Shown: positions 25,496-34,777, counted from the stretch's first letter. The stretch is 64,000 nt of DNA from Desulfosporosinus sp. OT (GCF_000224515.1 NZ_AGAF01000080.1:47036-111035), one strand, 5' to 3'. Program-made: numbers and translations. The notes: generated by a model from the sequence alone, not told the origin.

Positions 25496-27703
25496 TTACT
25501 TTCCTCCTGAGTAAATCCGCTTGACCTCTGTAATGTCTTTGACCCTACGAATTTTATGCATCACCATTTTAAGTTGTTCAAGGTTCCGTATTTCGATCCG
25601 CAGCTGAATATGGGCGATACTATCTTTTCCTACCTTGGCGTTGATTCCCAAAATATGTGTACGAGTATCCAAGACGGTATTCATGACCTCCGTTACCAAG
25701 CGCGGCTTATCCCTCCCATAGATTTGAATATCAACAGGATAGGTCGAATCCATCTGTTCGGCCCACATAACCTCTACGATCCGATCACCCTCTTCTTGAA
25801 AGTGACTAAGGATATTACTACAGTCCCCGCGATGAATAGAAACTCCACGCCCTCTGGTAATATATCCAATAATAGCATCACCCGGAAGCGGATTACAACA
25901 CTGGGCAAAACGCACCAACACGTTATCAACCCCTTTAACTCGCACCCCGTGAGAGGCTTTGCCATAAGAGCTCGGTGATGATGTTTTCCCTTCCCCTTGC
26001 TGTTGAAGGGCCGCAAGCTGCACCTTCTCTCGTTCTTCTTTCGTTAGATCCTCACGCAAGCGCATGAGGACTTTATTTGAGGTTATTACGCCATCTCCTA
26101 TGGCAGCATATAAGTCCTCCACACCAGCGAAGTTTTGACTCTTGCCGAAGGCGTAAAGGCTTTCCGATCTCAAGACACTTGCCGGGTCGAGTCCGAGCTT
26201 ACGGACCTCCCGTTCCAAACTTTCACGACCACGAGCGATGTTATCCTCCCGCTGCTCTTTCTTAAACCATTGCCGAATCCTGTTCTTGGCTTGTGACGTT
26301 TGGACAAAGGACAACCAATCCCTGCTGGGCCCGCCGCCTTGCTTCGAGGTAAGAATTTCAAGAATGTCACCGTTGTTCAGTTTTGTATCAAGTGGAACTA
26401 TCCGGGCGTTAATCTTGGCACCAATACAACGGTGCCCTACATCTGTATGGACACGATAAGCAAAGTCAATTGGACAGGAACCTGCTGGTAGTTCAACCAC
26501 ATCCCCTTTAGGGGTAAACACAAAGACGGTATCGGCAAATAAGTCAATTTTTAACGATTCCATAAATTCTCCGGCATCCCGGGAATCATGTTGCCATTCC
26601 AGCAGTTGACGCAGCCAAGCAAGTTTTTTATCGAAGTTTACTTCTGCTGCTTTGTTACCACCTTCTTTGTTGCCACCTTCTTTGTACTTCCAATGCGCAG
26701 CAATACCGTACTCCGACGTTCTGTTCATATCACAGGTCCGGATTTGAATTTCAAAAGGTTCTGCATGAACTCCAATCAACGTAGTATGGAGAGATTGATA
26801 CATATTGGGTTTAGGCATAGCAATATAGTCTTTAAAACGCCCCGGTATTGGCTTCCACATCGTGTGTATAATTCCTAAGGCTCCATAACAATCATTAACT
26901 GATTCAACAACCACTCGAATCGCCATCAGGTCATAAATTTCACTCAGTTCTTTGTGCTGAGTGGTCATTTTACGATAAATACTGTAAAAGTGCTTGGGCC
27001 GTCCAGCAATTTCTGCGTAAATCTCTACTTCATTCAAGCGTTCACGCATTTGCACAATAACTTCGTTGATATAGGCTTCACGTTCTCGCCGTTTCAGGGC
27101 AATACCTTCAACTAAATCGTAGTACTCCTGAGGCTTAAGATACCGAAATGAAAGATCTTCCAACTCCCATTTAATTCGAAATATTCCGAGACGGTTAGCC
27201 AGAGGGGCGAAAATCTCCAGAGTTTCCTGAGCGATCTCCTTTTGTTTTTGGACCGAATGATATTTCAAAGTTCGCATGTTGTGGAGACGATCAGCCAGTT
27301 TAATAAGAATAACACGGATATCCTTGGCCATGGCTAAGAACATCTTGCGCAAATTCTCCACCTGTTGCTCCATCTTACTCTTGTACTCAAGCCGTCCGAG
27401 CTTGGTCACTCCATCAACAAGCAAAGCGATTTCTGAACCAAATTCCTTCTCAATATCCACAATGGTGAAATCAGTATCTTCCACAACATCATGAAGCAGA
27501 GCGGCCGCAATGGTTGCCTCATCCATTTCCAGTTCGACCAAAATTTGCGCGACTTCCAGAGGATGTAGAATATAATCCTCCCCTGAGTTGCGTAGTTGGT
27601 TCCTATGTGCCACTTCAGCAAATTGATAGGCCTTGTCCACAATGGCTAAACTTGCCTGTGGGAATGTCTTTTGCAGTTTTACCCTTAACTCCGCGAAGGA
27701 CAT
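25496..27703 (-). CDS. rel: bifunctional (p)ppGpp synthetase/hydrolase
   Basis: A 735-residue RelA/SpoT homologue controlling the stringent response. Domains in order: HD hydrolase (about 45-150, [15 protein letters not shown] and [12 protein letters not shown]), synthetase (about 230-345, [30 protein letters not shown]), TGS (about 395-455, [27 protein letters not shown]), a zinc-finger/helical region ([19 protein letters not shown]) and a C-terminal ACT domain. Both catalytic halves look intact, so it should make and degrade (p)ppGpp. GAGGAG precedes the ATG. Confidence 0.96.
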   Translation of the reverse strand: MSFAELRVKLQKTFPQASLAIVDKAYQFAEVAHRNQLRNSGEDYILHPLEVAQILVELEMDEATIAAALLHDVVEDTDFTIVDIEKEFGSEIALLVDGVTKLGRLEYKSKMEQQVENLRKMFLAMAKDIRVILIKLADRLHNMRTLKYHSVQKQKEIAQETLEIFAPLANRLGIFRIKWELEDLSFRYLKPQEYYDLVEGIALKRREREAYINEVIVQMRERLNEVEIYAEIAGRPKHFYSIYRKMTTQHKELSEIYDLMAIRVVVESVNDCYGALGIIHTMWKPIPGRFKDYIAMPKPNMYQSLHTTLIGVHAEPFEIQIRTCDMNRTSEYGIAAHWKYKEGGNKEGGNKAAEVNFDKKLAWLRQLLEWQHDSRDAGEFMESLKIDLFADTVFVFTPKGDVVELPAGSCPIDFAYRVHTDVGHRCIGAKINARIVPLDTKLNNGDILEILTSKQGGGPSRDWLSFVQTSQAKNRIRQWFKKEQREDNIARGRESLEREVRKLGLDPASVLRSESLYAFGKSQNFAGVEDLYAAIGDGVITSNKVLMRLREDLTKEEREKVQLAALQQQGEGKTSSPSSYGKASHGVRVKGVDNVLVRFAQCCNPLPGDAIIGYITRGRGVSIHRGDCSNILSHFQEEGDRIVEVMWAEQMDSTYPVDIQIYGRDKPRLVTEVMNTVLDTRTHILGINAKVGKDSIAHIQLRIEIRNLEQLKMVMHKIRRVKDITEVKRIYSGGK

Positions 27704-27745
27704 TGCCGAACTCCTCTCATACGCAGTATAACGCTTGATTTATGC

Positions 27746-28258
27746 TTAATATTGAACCAAAGAAAAAACAGAGTAATCGTTCAGCTTTTCTCTTCCATTT
27801 AAGGATGTCAATTCAATTAAAAAGCCAATCCCCAGCATTTCTGCTCCGATCTTTCTTATTAGATTAGCAGTCGCTAGCATCGTTCCGCCAGTGGCCAACA
27901 AGTCATCAACGACAACTACCCGTTCCCCAGGGCCAATGGCATCCGCATGGACTTCTAATGTATCTGTACCATATTCTAAAGCATAGGTTTCACTGATGGT
28001 TTTAGCAGGTAACTTACCCGGTTTGCGAACTGGAACAAAACCGATTCCCAAGGCATAGGCGACCGGGGCACCCAGTAAAAAGCCACGGGCTTCCGGACCG
28101 ACGATCACGTCCGGCTGCCAGGGTTTAATCTTTTCTACCAGAGCATCTATAGTTGCACGATAGATCTCGCCATTTTTGAGCAAAGTCGTTATATCTTTGT
28201 ACGAAATCCCTTCCTTGGGAAAACCAGAAATCACGCGAATATGATCTTTCAAGTCCAT
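27746..28258 (-). CDS. apt: adenine phosphoribosyltransferase
   Basis: APT (170 residues) salvages adenine to AMP using PRPP. The N-terminus [21 protein letters not shown] is typical. The PRPP motif is [16 protein letters not shown] at about residue 120, and [18 protein letters not shown] and [10 protein letters not shown] are present. It lies between recJ and rel, the usual Firmicutes order. Confidence 0.97.
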   Translation of the reverse strand: MDLKDHIRVISGFPKEGISYKDITTLLKNGEIYRATIDALVEKIKPWQPDVIVGPEARGFLLGAPVAYALGIGFVPVRKPGKLPAKTISETYALEYGTDTLEVHADAIGPGERVVVVDDLLATGGTMLATANLIRKIGAEMLGIGFLIELTSLNGREKLNDYSVFSLVQY

Positions 28259-28291
28259 TGATCGTTCCGCCCTTCTCTATACTTCTTTCCA

Positions 28292-30742
28292 TTATAATCC
28301 ATTTTTATCCAACGGTACCTCTAATAGTTTGCGTTGAAATTTTATTGCCCTGCCCAGCCACTCCTTCGCATTCCGATAGCGCAAAGAAGTATCCAGATCT
28401 AACTTACTCTGTGCAGGAATCCATTCTAAGGCGAACTCATCCGTTCCTCCAAGGCAACGGATGAGTCCCAATTCCTCAAAAATTTTAAGGGCAATTTGCC
28501 TGTTACCTGTAATCTTCGAATCAGACCCAAAACGAAAAGGGTTACCCTTTTTAGCCTGGGTTGACAGATCCCTGTATATCTGAATAAGCTCTTCACGCGC
28601 TAAGGACCCACATCGCTGACGAACCCTTTCTTCATGTACAGTATGAAATCCTGCAAATGCAATACGGTATACGCCTATTTGTCGCAGTTTCTCGAGCCCC
28701 TCCCTCAAATCCTCTTCTGTAAGTGGGAGGCCAAGAATTAAACCCAGGCTTTCTTCCTCATCCTGAATCTTATTCGGAATCACATTCAACGTTGCTAGCC
28801 CTTCCCCAGGATTTTCCTCCTCGGGACATTCCTTATCCAGAAAGTCGCTCCAACGCTGAAGGCATGGCTCGCACCCAGTCGTATTCCAAACCCAAATTCG
28901 TCCTTTATTACTAGGTAAGGGCCACTCTTCAGGCTGTAATTTACGCCAGTCCAACCACTCCAGCTCCGGCTCATCCAAGGTAGCCGCAACCTCCTGATAA
29001 ACGTCCCTGCTTTTTTCTCCTTCAGTTATAGGGCGTTCGCGCCAATCCGCTTCAACTTGGATATCTTTGATCATTAATTGAACGTCTTCTGGCCCTCTAA
29101 AGGTGTTCCAATCTAAACTGAACGCGGCATCTAATCTAGCTTCACTATTTAATTCTTGCAAACGTTCTCCTAGGCGAAAGGCAATTCCTTCCTTTTCTCC
29201 CCGAGATCCGAAACGAAATTTGATATGACTGCGTTCTTTACCGACAACGTTGACGGAGTGAACCGGAATCCCTTTACAGGCCAGAATAGGCCCAGGGTTT
29301 CCAAAACCAAACGGAGCCATCTGTTCAAGTTCGTGGAGCAAACGTCCTGTAACCATTTCCAGAGAAACGTGACGATCAATCTTTAACTCTTCTAGAAAAA
29401 GAGTTTCCTCAAAAACCAAGGCTTGTTCATTCAGCCCTACTCTAAACTTTTCAATAGCTTCTGTCCGAAGAGAAAATCCTGCAGCCGCCTTATGCCCTCC
29501 AAACTTGGTTAAGAGATGTGCTTGAGTACTTAGCTGCTCTAAGACAGGATAACCAGAAATTCCTCGGGCCGAACCCTTTGCTTCTTCCCCTTCTTCGGCA
29601 ATCATAAAGACAGGACGATAATAACGTTCTACAAGGCGAGACGCCACAATCCCAATTACCCCATGGTGCCAATGGTTTGACGAAAGCACAATAACTTTCG
29701 GTATAGGTTCTCTCTCCACTAAAGAAATCGCTTCAGCCAGAATCTCTTTCTCTGTTTCCTGACGCGACAGGTTTTCCTTAGTTAAGAGACGGGCCAGTTC
29801 ACTCGCTCGCTCAGAGTCCTCCGTCAGGAGAAGCTCCAGGCCTACTCGAGCACTGTCCATACGTCCAACTGCGTTAATCCGTGGCGCGACCAGAAAACCG
29901 ATTTGACCCGCTTTGAGAGGTTTGTGCTTTAGCCCGCACTCCTCCAAAAGAGCACTTAGTCCAGGGTGATGGGTCTCCTTCATCTGATAGAGCCCATGAT
30001 GGACAAAAATCCGATTTTCGCCAATCAGAGGAACTAAATCTGCAATCGTCCCCAAGGCTACCAAATCCAATAACTCGATTTCAGAATGGATACCTACTTC
30101 ACTATTTCCTAGCGATTGTAATAAGGCCTGGGCTAACTTGAACGCCACGCCTACTCCCGCTAAATCACGAAACGGATAGCCCGAATCTCGGATCTTAGGA
30201 TTTAATATGGCAAAAGCTTCAGGTAATATTTCAGGCGCTTCATGGTGATCTGTAATGATCACATCGATCCCGAGTGTTCGGGCAAATCCTACCTCAGAAA
30301 CTGAGGTAACCCCGCAATCGACTGTAATAAGAACCTTCACACCCGCCTTAGCAGCACGTTCAATAGCTTCGGAATGTAATCCATATCCTTCATCTTGACG
30401 ATGAGGAATATAGGTTACTGCTTGAAAACCCAGATCAGTCAGAACTTTGTATAATAGAGCGGTACTTGTCACTCCGTCTACATCGTAATCTCCATAGACT
30501 AGTACCTTTTCTTTTTGTTCCAGGGCTAAAGACAAGCGATCGATAACTCGAAACATATCGCGAAAACAAAACGGTGAGCACAGGTTCAAAAGAGTAGGAC
30601 GCAAAAACTCGATAGCCTCTTCAGGCTGGCGGAAACCTCTTTGAGCCAAAATATCCGCGACGACCGGAGAAATTCCCAAGGTTTCGCGGAGAGTTTCTGA
30701 TGTTTGTCCGAAAGGTTGTTGCATTGACCATATTCGTTTCAC
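28292..30742 (-). CDS. recJ: single-stranded-DNA exonuclease RecJ
   Basis: RecJ (816 residues) degrades single-stranded DNA 5' to 3' in recombination and repair. The DHH-family motifs are LVYGDYDVDGVTST, TVDCGVTS and ITDHHEAPE in the N-terminal half. Then come PRINAVGRMDSARVGLELLL, GVIGIVASRLVERYYRP and the DHHA1 motif GSARGISGYPVLEQL ... GGHKAAAGFSL. An OB fold follows, and a Firmicutes-type C-terminal extension of about 250 residues. The GTG at 30742 is preceded by GGGGG. Confidence 0.95.
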   Translation of the reverse strand: MKRIWSMQQPFGQTSETLRETLGISPVVADILAQRGFRQPEEAIEFLRPTLLNLCSPFCFRDMFRVIDRLSLALEQKEKVLVYGDYDVDGVTSTALLYKVLTDLGFQAVTYIPHRQDEGYGLHSEAIERAAKAGVKVLITVDCGVTSVSEVGFARTLGIDVIITDHHEAPEILPEAFAILNPKIRDSGYPFRDLAGVGVAFKLAQALLQSLGNSEVGIHSEIELLDLVALGTIADLVPLIGENRIFVHHGLYQMKETHHPGLSALLEECGLKHKPLKAGQIGFLVAPRINAVGRMDSARVGLELLLTEDSERASELARLLTKENLSRQETEKEILAEAISLVEREPIPKVIVLSSNHWHHGVIGIVASRLVERYYRPVFMIAEEGEEAKGSARGISGYPVLEQLSTQAHLLTKFGGHKAAAGFSLRTEAIEKFRVGLNEQALVFEETLFLEELKIDRHVSLEMVTGRLLHELEQMAPFGFGNPGPILACKGIPVHSVNVVGKERSHIKFRFGSRGEKEGIAFRLGERLQELNSEARLDAAFSLDWNTFRGPEDVQLMIKDIQVEADWRERPITEGEKSRDVYQEVAATLDEPELEWLDWRKLQPEEWPLPSNKGRIWVWNTTGCEPCLQRWSDFLDKECPEEENPGEGLATLNVIPNKIQDEEESLGLILGLPLTEEDLREGLEKLRQIGVYRIAFAGFHTVHEERVRQRCGSLAREELIQIYRDLSTQAKKGNPFRFGSDSKITGNRQIALKIFEELGLIRCLGGTDEFALEWIPAQSKLDLDTSLRYRNAKEWLGRAIKFQRKLLEVPLDKNGL

Positions 30743-30813
30743 TTATATTCCCCCAGACTTTCATTATAAGGCAGAGTGAAAACAGCAGCAACCCTTACTC
30801 GATATTCGATATC

Positions 30814-31788
30814 TTACTTGTCATCTGACCTCTGGCTTCTGAATTCTGACTTCTGTACTCGACAGCGCTGACAGGAAGAAGCTAGCCCTGCCTCAACGGG
30901 ACATTCAACATCGCGGTTGCTGCAGGGTTCCGCATGAATCAAAACATGAGTCCCCTGCAGTTCCTCTTCAATTTCCTGCTCGATCATGTCACATAGTTCA
31001 TGAACATCAAGGACAGGAGTGTATTTCGCAACAACTAGATGTAAATCAACATGCCTCTCCGCTCCAGCCTTCCGAGTCCGAAGTTTATGGAATTCGACAA
31101 ATTCAGCCTCATGGAGCAGTAGGATTCTGGCAATAATTTCAAGTTCCTCCTCGGGTAAACTAACATCAACCAATGGCGCAAATGCTTGCTTCGTTAGGTC
31201 AAACGAAGCCTTGATGATCATTAAAGCGACACAGAGTGCAATGATCGGGTCTAAGATGGCCCAACCAGTAATTTGGATCAAAAGAAGACCAATAAAAACT
31301 CCCGCTGATGTATAAACGTCTGTCCGTAAATGTAAGGCATCTGCCTTAAGTGCTACAGAGTCGGTTTTTTTCGCGACCTTCATTAGACGGGTCGAGACAA
31401 TCAAGTTCATGATCGCCGAAAACCCCATAACGATTAAGCCCAAGCCTAAATCTCCGACGTAAGCTCCTTCACCATCAAAGATCTTCTGGATCTTCTGAAT
31501 CGCTTCAACAATAATCATAATGGCAGCAACGAATATCAAGGCAGCTTCGATTGTGCCCGAAACATTTTCTATTTTTCCATGCCCATAGGCATGACAAGAA
31601 TCCGCAGGTTTCCCCGACTCCCTCACCGCAAAAAATGCAATGAAAGCGGCTATCAGGTCAATACCGGAATGAATCCCCTCTGACAAGATACTAACTGAAC
31701 CACTGACTAATCCAATCGCAACTTTGATTAACGTCAAAAAAATATTGGATGTGACAGATAATGAAGCCACTCTCGCCTTTTCATCCAC
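30814..31788 (-). CDS. cation diffusion facilitator (CDF) family metal exporter
   Basis: A 324-residue CDF transporter, exporting divalent metal (Zn, Co, Ni, Fe or Mn) in exchange for protons. Six hydrophobic segments lie within residues 1-205, including SEGIHSGIDLIAAFIAF and ALKADALHLRTDVYTSAGVFIG, whose Asp/His residues form the transport site. The cytoplasmic domain is at 210-290 (DVSLPEEELEIIARI, HVDLHLVV). Unusually, the tail holds CSNRDVECP and SCQRCRVQ, a Cys group that may bind metal. The last residues (QKSEFRSQRSDDK) are translated from a 7-base repeat that covers the stop. The GTG at 31788 has AAGGAGGGG upstream. A candidate NiCo riboswitch precedes it. Confidence 0.92.
   Translation of the reverse strand: MDEKARVASLSVTSNIFLTLIKVAIGLVSGSVSILSEGIHSGIDLIAAFIAFFAVRESGKPADSCHAYGHGKIENVSGTIEAALIFVAAIMIIVEAIQKIQKIFDGEGAYVGDLGLGLIVMGFSAIMNLIVSTRLMKVAKKTDSVALKADALHLRTDVYTSAGVFIGLLLIQITGWAILDPIIALCVALMIIKASFDLTKQAFAPLVDVSLPEEELEIIARILLLHEAEFVEFHKLRTRKAGAERHVDLHLVVAKYTPVLDVHELCDMIEQEIEEELQGTHVLIHAEPCSNRDVECPVEAGLASSCQRCRVQKSEFRSQRSDDK
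30820..30854. repeat. 7-base tandem repeat array (GNCNTCT-type)
   Basis: Five consecutive units: GTCATCT, GACCTCT, GGCTTCT, GAATTCT, GACTTCT. The array overlaps the end of the CDF gene and supplies its last codons. A related array is at 39873-39900. Confidence 0.65.
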
Positions 31789-31835
31789 GATTTTACCCCT
31801 CCTTCACCTTCCATAGAAACTTTGTCTAATGTACA

Positions 31836-31925
31836 CAAAAATAGGACTCCTCGTTAAAAGGAAGTCCCACGGATCTCTCCGCTGCCTCAGTTCAATGAGG
31901 CCCAGCTATCCAGCCTGACAATGAT
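31836..31925 (-). promoter_or_regulatory. candidate NiCo (czcD) riboswitch with terminator
   Basis: On the minus strand, upstream of the CDF exporter, a run of short helices is separated by G-rich joints: CAGGCTGGATAGCTGGG, then CCTCATTGAACTGAGGCAG, then CGGAGAGATCCGTGGGAC. This is the general layout of the NiCo (czcD) riboswitch, which sits ahead of CDF exporters. Directly after it GGACTTCC pairs with GGAGTCC before TATTTTT, an intrinsic terminator that overlaps the last helix. Metal binding would prevent termination and raise exporter expression (established for the family; inferred here). Confidence 0.6.
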
Positions 31926-31979
31926 AGTTTATGTATAAGATACCAAATATTGCTCCTGAAAGCAAGGTTTTTATTCCGT

Positions 31980-32480
31980 CTAGAGCGTTAAGATGTTTCC
32001 GTAGATAATCCACACGAGCCCTAATATTAAACGCAAAATTGTCGGCGCAAAGCTCCATAGCACCTGACTTTTTTTGGTTTTAGGAATAATACCAGTTCCA
32101 ATTACCAAAGCCCAAAGGATAATAGCTACAATTGGCGTGATAAATGCGCCAAAGAGAACCAAACTGATCAGCCCTCCGACCAAGCCGGTCACAACTTGGC
32201 TCTTATTGGCAATTCGTCCTACTATAAGTAGGAGTATCATTCCTCCCATTCCCCAAAACAAGAGAGGTATTTCCCAGCTCCAAAACTGAGTAAGATCATG
32301 CACAAAAAGATTGATCCCACTTAAAGCAACGGTTGCCGCAACGGTTCCCCAAATTCCTCCAAAGAAAATCATACCTGCGGAAAGAAGAAGCACCCCTTCA
32401 AGTAAAACCAGTTGAACGAATCCCAATCGACCTCTCTCCCCCGCCAGTACTCTTTTGCTAGTATAGCCCAAAATTTCCAA
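31980..32480 (-). CDS. hypothetical multi-spanning membrane protein
   Basis: A 166-residue, very hydrophobic protein with about five membrane segments (approximately residues 20-42, 45-62, 70-88, 93-125 and 145-163). It is joined by short basic loops (GRIANKS, PKTKKSQ). No family is recognised. The start is uncertain: a TTG at 32480 without a strong ribosome binding site is the only early candidate, and the next in-frame ATG (residue 37) would remove the first membrane helix. It is divergent from the VanW gene at 32554 with 73 bases between. Confidence 0.7.
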   Translation of the reverse strand: MEILGYTSKRVLAGERGRLGFVQLVLLEGVLLLSAGMIFFGGIWGTVAATVALSGINLFVHDLTQFWSWEIPLLFWGMGGMILLLIVGRIANKSQVVTGLVGGLISLVLFGAFITPIVAIILWALVIGTGIIPKTKKSQVLWSFAPTILRLILGLVWIIYGNILTL

Positions 32481-32553
32481 TCTAATCCGTACGAAAAATT
32501 CTCTCCTTCTCGCATATAGTTAAACGTTACTAAGTTAGAAGGGAGACTTTAGC

Positions 32554-33708
32554 GTGGAAGAAGACGCTAGCCTAGCAGTAAATTCAAGTAACCCGAATCT
32601 GCTAAAACGGTATAAAGCACTGATACTTACTTTAGGGGTAGTGATCATCCTACTTGGAGGCCTTACCATTGCCCTCGCTATTTACACTAAGGACAGCGGG
32701 GAAATCGCCAATGGTGTCGTATTAGAAATCCCCTTGGGGAAGCTCAATATTGAAGATGCCCAATCAAAACTTGAGCAAAGGAGAAAGGAAATTCTTGACT
32801 CGCCCGTCCATTTCACAACGACAGGGACTAACATTTCAATTAACATAAAAGAACTTGGTCTAAACTACACCTGCGATACGGCACTTCAACAGGCCTATCT
32901 CATTGGCCGAAAGGGAAGCATCTTTGAGAAAGCAATCAGCAAATTCAAAGCGAGCAGGGGGATCACACTTAATCCAGAGTATCAATGGAATGATCCATTA
33001 CTTGCGGAAGCTTTAAATAAATACCTCTCGGCCTTGAACACTCCCGCCGAAGATGCCCGGTTTAGGATTAAATCAGATAATACCTTGGAAATAATTCCCG
33101 AAAAGAGCGGTAGATCAGTGGATATCGCTTCGCTCAGCGCGAGTGTAAAAAAGTTTACCCTTAACCGGACTGAGTCGATCTCTATCCCTTTTAACGAGAT
33201 CTCACCAACCATCACAAAAAGGGAACTTGAGAGCTTGAAAATGACAGCTCTCCTATCTAAATATGCTACCCACTTTAACCCAAACCAGACAGGGCGAACA
33301 GAAAATATCAAGCTCGCAGCCAAAGCCATTGATGGCAAAGTGTTAAAACCAAAGCAGGAGTTCTCTTTTAACCAGATCGTTGGACCGAGAACCACCGAGG
33401 CAGGGTATCAAAAGGCTGTAATCATTGAAGGAAATGAATTCGTACCCGGTCTAGGTGGGGGCATATGTCAAGTTTCCAGCACCCTTTATAATGCCGTTCA
33501 GCTTGCTGCTCTAAGTGTTAGCGAACGTTCACGCCATAGTTTGGCAGTCACTTACGTCCCGCCAGGCCAGGATGCAACAGTGGCTTATCCCAACCTGGAC
33601 TTCAAGTTCATAAATGATTCGGGTAACTTTCTGCTCATCCGTTGTATCCTCGATGATGACACTTTGACCTTTTATTTATATGGTCCGCTTACAAAGGAAA
33701 AATATTAA
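32554..33708 (+). CDS. VanW family membrane-anchored protein
   Basis: A 384-residue paralogue of the VanW lipoprotein at 5584-6927. Here the anchor is an N-terminal membrane helix (about residues 22-46, ALILTLGVVIILLGGLTIAL) rather than a lipobox. A peptidoglycan-binding_4-like region follows, then the VanW domain with SFNQIVGPRTTEAGYQKA, GGGICQVSSTLYNAV and PPGQDATVAYPNLDFKFIN. The extra C-terminal G5-like tail of the paralogue is absent. The GTG start has GGGAG before it. Function in the cell envelope is unknown. Confidence 0.88.
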   Translation: MEEDASLAVNSSNPNLLKRYKALILTLGVVIILLGGLTIALAIYTKDSGEIANGVVLEIPLGKLNIEDAQSKLEQRRKEILDSPVHFTTTGTNISINIKELGLNYTCDTALQQAYLIGRKGSIFEKAISKFKASRGITLNPEYQWNDPLLAEALNKYLSALNTPAEDARFRIKSDNTLEIIPEKSGRSVDIASLSASVKKFTLNRTESISIPFNEISPTITKRELESLKMTALLSKYATHFNPNQTGRTENIKLAAKAIDGKVLKPKQEFSFNQIVGPRTTEAGYQKAVIIEGNEFVPGLGGGICQVSSTLYNAVQLAALSVSERSRHSLAVTYVPPGQDATVAYPNLDFKFINDSGNFLLIRCILDDDTLTFYLYGPLTKEKY

Positions 33709-33831
33709 GTTTATTACTGGATTATATTTACATAACTGTATCAATATGACTATTAAGCTCATACTCTATATCAGTTAATGAACGCTCTAAAACTAAAAAT
33801 CGAAGGATCATAATTAAAGGAGGTTTTCTCT

Positions 33832-33933
33832 ATGTGGTGGGGTCGTTGGGGTTTCCCTTGGTGGGGTGGTTTTGGATTCGGTCCCTGGTGGGGTTTTGGC
33901 CCAGGATGGGGTTTTCGCCGCTGGTGGTGGTAA
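33832..33933 (+). CDS. Trp/Gly-rich 33-residue microprotein
   Basis: Not a large frame, but strongly supported as a gene: the perfect ribosome binding site AAAGGAGG lies 8 bases before the ATG. The 33-residue product contains 11 Trp, 10 Gly, 5 Phe, 3 Pro and 3 Arg besides the start Met, and no acidic residue. It begins MWWGRWGFPWWGG and ends GFRRWWW. Such composition fits a membrane-interface or coat-type peptide; I know no named family. A CATACTCTA (33760-33768), resembling the -10 of sporulation sigma factors E/K, lies upstream and a terminator follows at 34034. It lies beside the tiny-protein cluster at 34.2-35.3 kb. Confidence 0.75.
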   Translation: MWWGRWGFPWWGGFGFGPWWGFGPGWGFRRWWW

Positions 33934-34033
33934 GCCAATACGCACTAAGTGTTAAATCTTTTTATTCTGAACTTCCATTTAATCTTAATCTCAATTCTAG
34001 AATATTGGTCGATATTTTGTCATTATAGCATAC

Positions 34034-34070
34034 AAGGGTCGCTGGATTTTTCATCCCAGCGTCCCTTATC
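34034..34070 (+). terminator. terminator after the Trp-rich microprotein
   Basis: AAGGG-CGCTGG pairs with CCAGCG-CCCTT (34034-34067) around ATTTTTCAT. It is followed by TATCTATATT. It ends the plus-strand transcript of the microprotein. Confidence 0.65.
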
Positions 34071-34129
34071 TATATTACTAGAGAATGACTATTTACGGAG
34101 TAAGGTCTACATTTCTTTGGGTCCGGACA

Positions 34130-34157
34130 CATAAAGAGGATCCGGCAAAGGATCCTC
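34130..34157 (-). terminator. terminator of the tiny-protein cluster
   Basis: GAGGATCC and GGATCCTC form a perfect 8-bp stem with a 6-base loop (34136-34157). On the minus strand it is followed by TTTATG. It lies just downstream of the last tiny gene. Confidence 0.6.
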
Positions 34158-34182
34158 TAACGAGTGAATTTATAAAAGTGAT

Positions 34183-34281
34183 TTAGAAGATAACTCCCAA
34201 GGCGATCAGAATCAACACTGCAATAGCAATAACCCCGACGCCAGCACATCCTCCGCCAAATCCTGCACCATATCCGTACAT
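34183..34281 (-). CDS. tiny membrane protein, YjcZ-like (32 aa)
   Basis: A 32-residue protein, MYGYGAGFGGGCAG followed by a hydrophobic helix ending ILIALGVIF. It matches the tiny YjcZ-type sporulation proteins of Bacilli and Clostridia (Tyr/Gly-rich head, one C-terminal membrane helix). A GGAGGTGAG ribosome binding site stands before the ATG. It is the last and most divergent of seven similar genes and looks like a shortened relative of the 52-residue members: same MYGYG start and same VGVIAIA-LILIALGVIF end, without the Cys/Pro-rich middle. Confidence 0.82.
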   Translation of the reverse strand: MYGYGAGFGGGCAGVGVIAIAVLILIALGVIF

Positions 34282-34317
34282 AAACTCACCTCCAAATACT
34301 CCTTTTAAATGCATCCC

Positions 34318-34410
34318 TTAAAATACGATGCCCAAGGCTATGAGCAACAGAATAATCACAACGACAATCGCAATTCCTGCGCCAACTCCAGCTCCACCTG
34401 CTCCAAACAT
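34318..34410 (-). CDS. tiny membrane protein, type B copy 2 (30 aa)
   Basis: A 30-residue protein: a short Gly/Ala-rich head (MFGAGGAGVGAG) and a helix of about 17 hydrophobic residues ending LLLIALGIVF. GGGAGG lies upstream of the ATG. It is the downstream copy of the gene at 34853-34945, exactly 535 bases away, differing mainly in the head (FGAGGAG against FSGAGTG). The type is YjcZ-like; no charged residue is present at all. Confidence 0.8.
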   Translation of the reverse strand: MFGAGGAGVGAGIAIVVVIILLLIALGIVF

Positions 34411-34447
34411 AGCTTTGACCTCCCTCTATTCTACATTTCGTAGCAAC

Positions 34448-34606
34448 TTAGAATATAACTCCTAATGCAATTAAGATCAGAATTGCGATAGCGATAATGC
34501 CAACGCCTACGCAGCAGCCAGCGCCAACCGGTGCAACTGGTGCAGGTACACAACAAGCTGCGCCATAGCCGCCAACATTCCCAGCTCCATATCCGTATCC
34601 GTACAT
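34448..34606 (-). CDS. tiny membrane protein, type C copy 2 (52 aa)
   Basis: A 52-residue protein in three parts: MYGYGYGAGNVGGYG, a middle with two Cys pairs and Pro/Val repeats (AACCVPAPVAPVGAGCC), and a hydrophobic C-terminal helix ending ILILIALGVIF. AAAGGAGGG precedes the ATG. It is the downstream copy of 34983-35141, offset by 535 bases. The Cys pairs suggest cross-linking in the oxidising spore coat or metal binding (inference). Confidence 0.82.
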   Translation of the reverse strand: MYGYGYGAGNVGGYGAACCVPAPVAPVGAGCCVGVGIIAIAILILIALGVIF

Positions 34607-34654
34607 GGTATACCCTCCTTTAGATTTTTAATCTTGCGTCATGAAAGGTCTTGG

Positions 34655-34777
34655 TTAAAAAACTATTCCCATTGCGATTAACAGAAGTATAATCACAACA
34701 ACCACTGCAATTCCTGGTAGAAAATTTGGTCCACATCCACACCCTGCTCCGTCAACAGCACCCATGCCATATGCCAT
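34655..34777 (-). CDS. tiny membrane protein, type D copy 2 (40 aa)
   Basis: A 40-residue protein: MAYGMGAVDGAGCGCGPNFLPG followed by a hydrophobic helix IAVVVVIILLLIAMGIVF (described here as two parts). GGAGG precedes the ATG. It is the downstream copy of 35191-35322 and lacks one of the two VDG units found there. The CGCG motif with two Cys sits just ahead of the membrane helix. Confidence 0.82.
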   Translation of the reverse strand: MAYGMGAVDGAGCGCGPNFLPGIAVVVVIILLLIAMGIVF

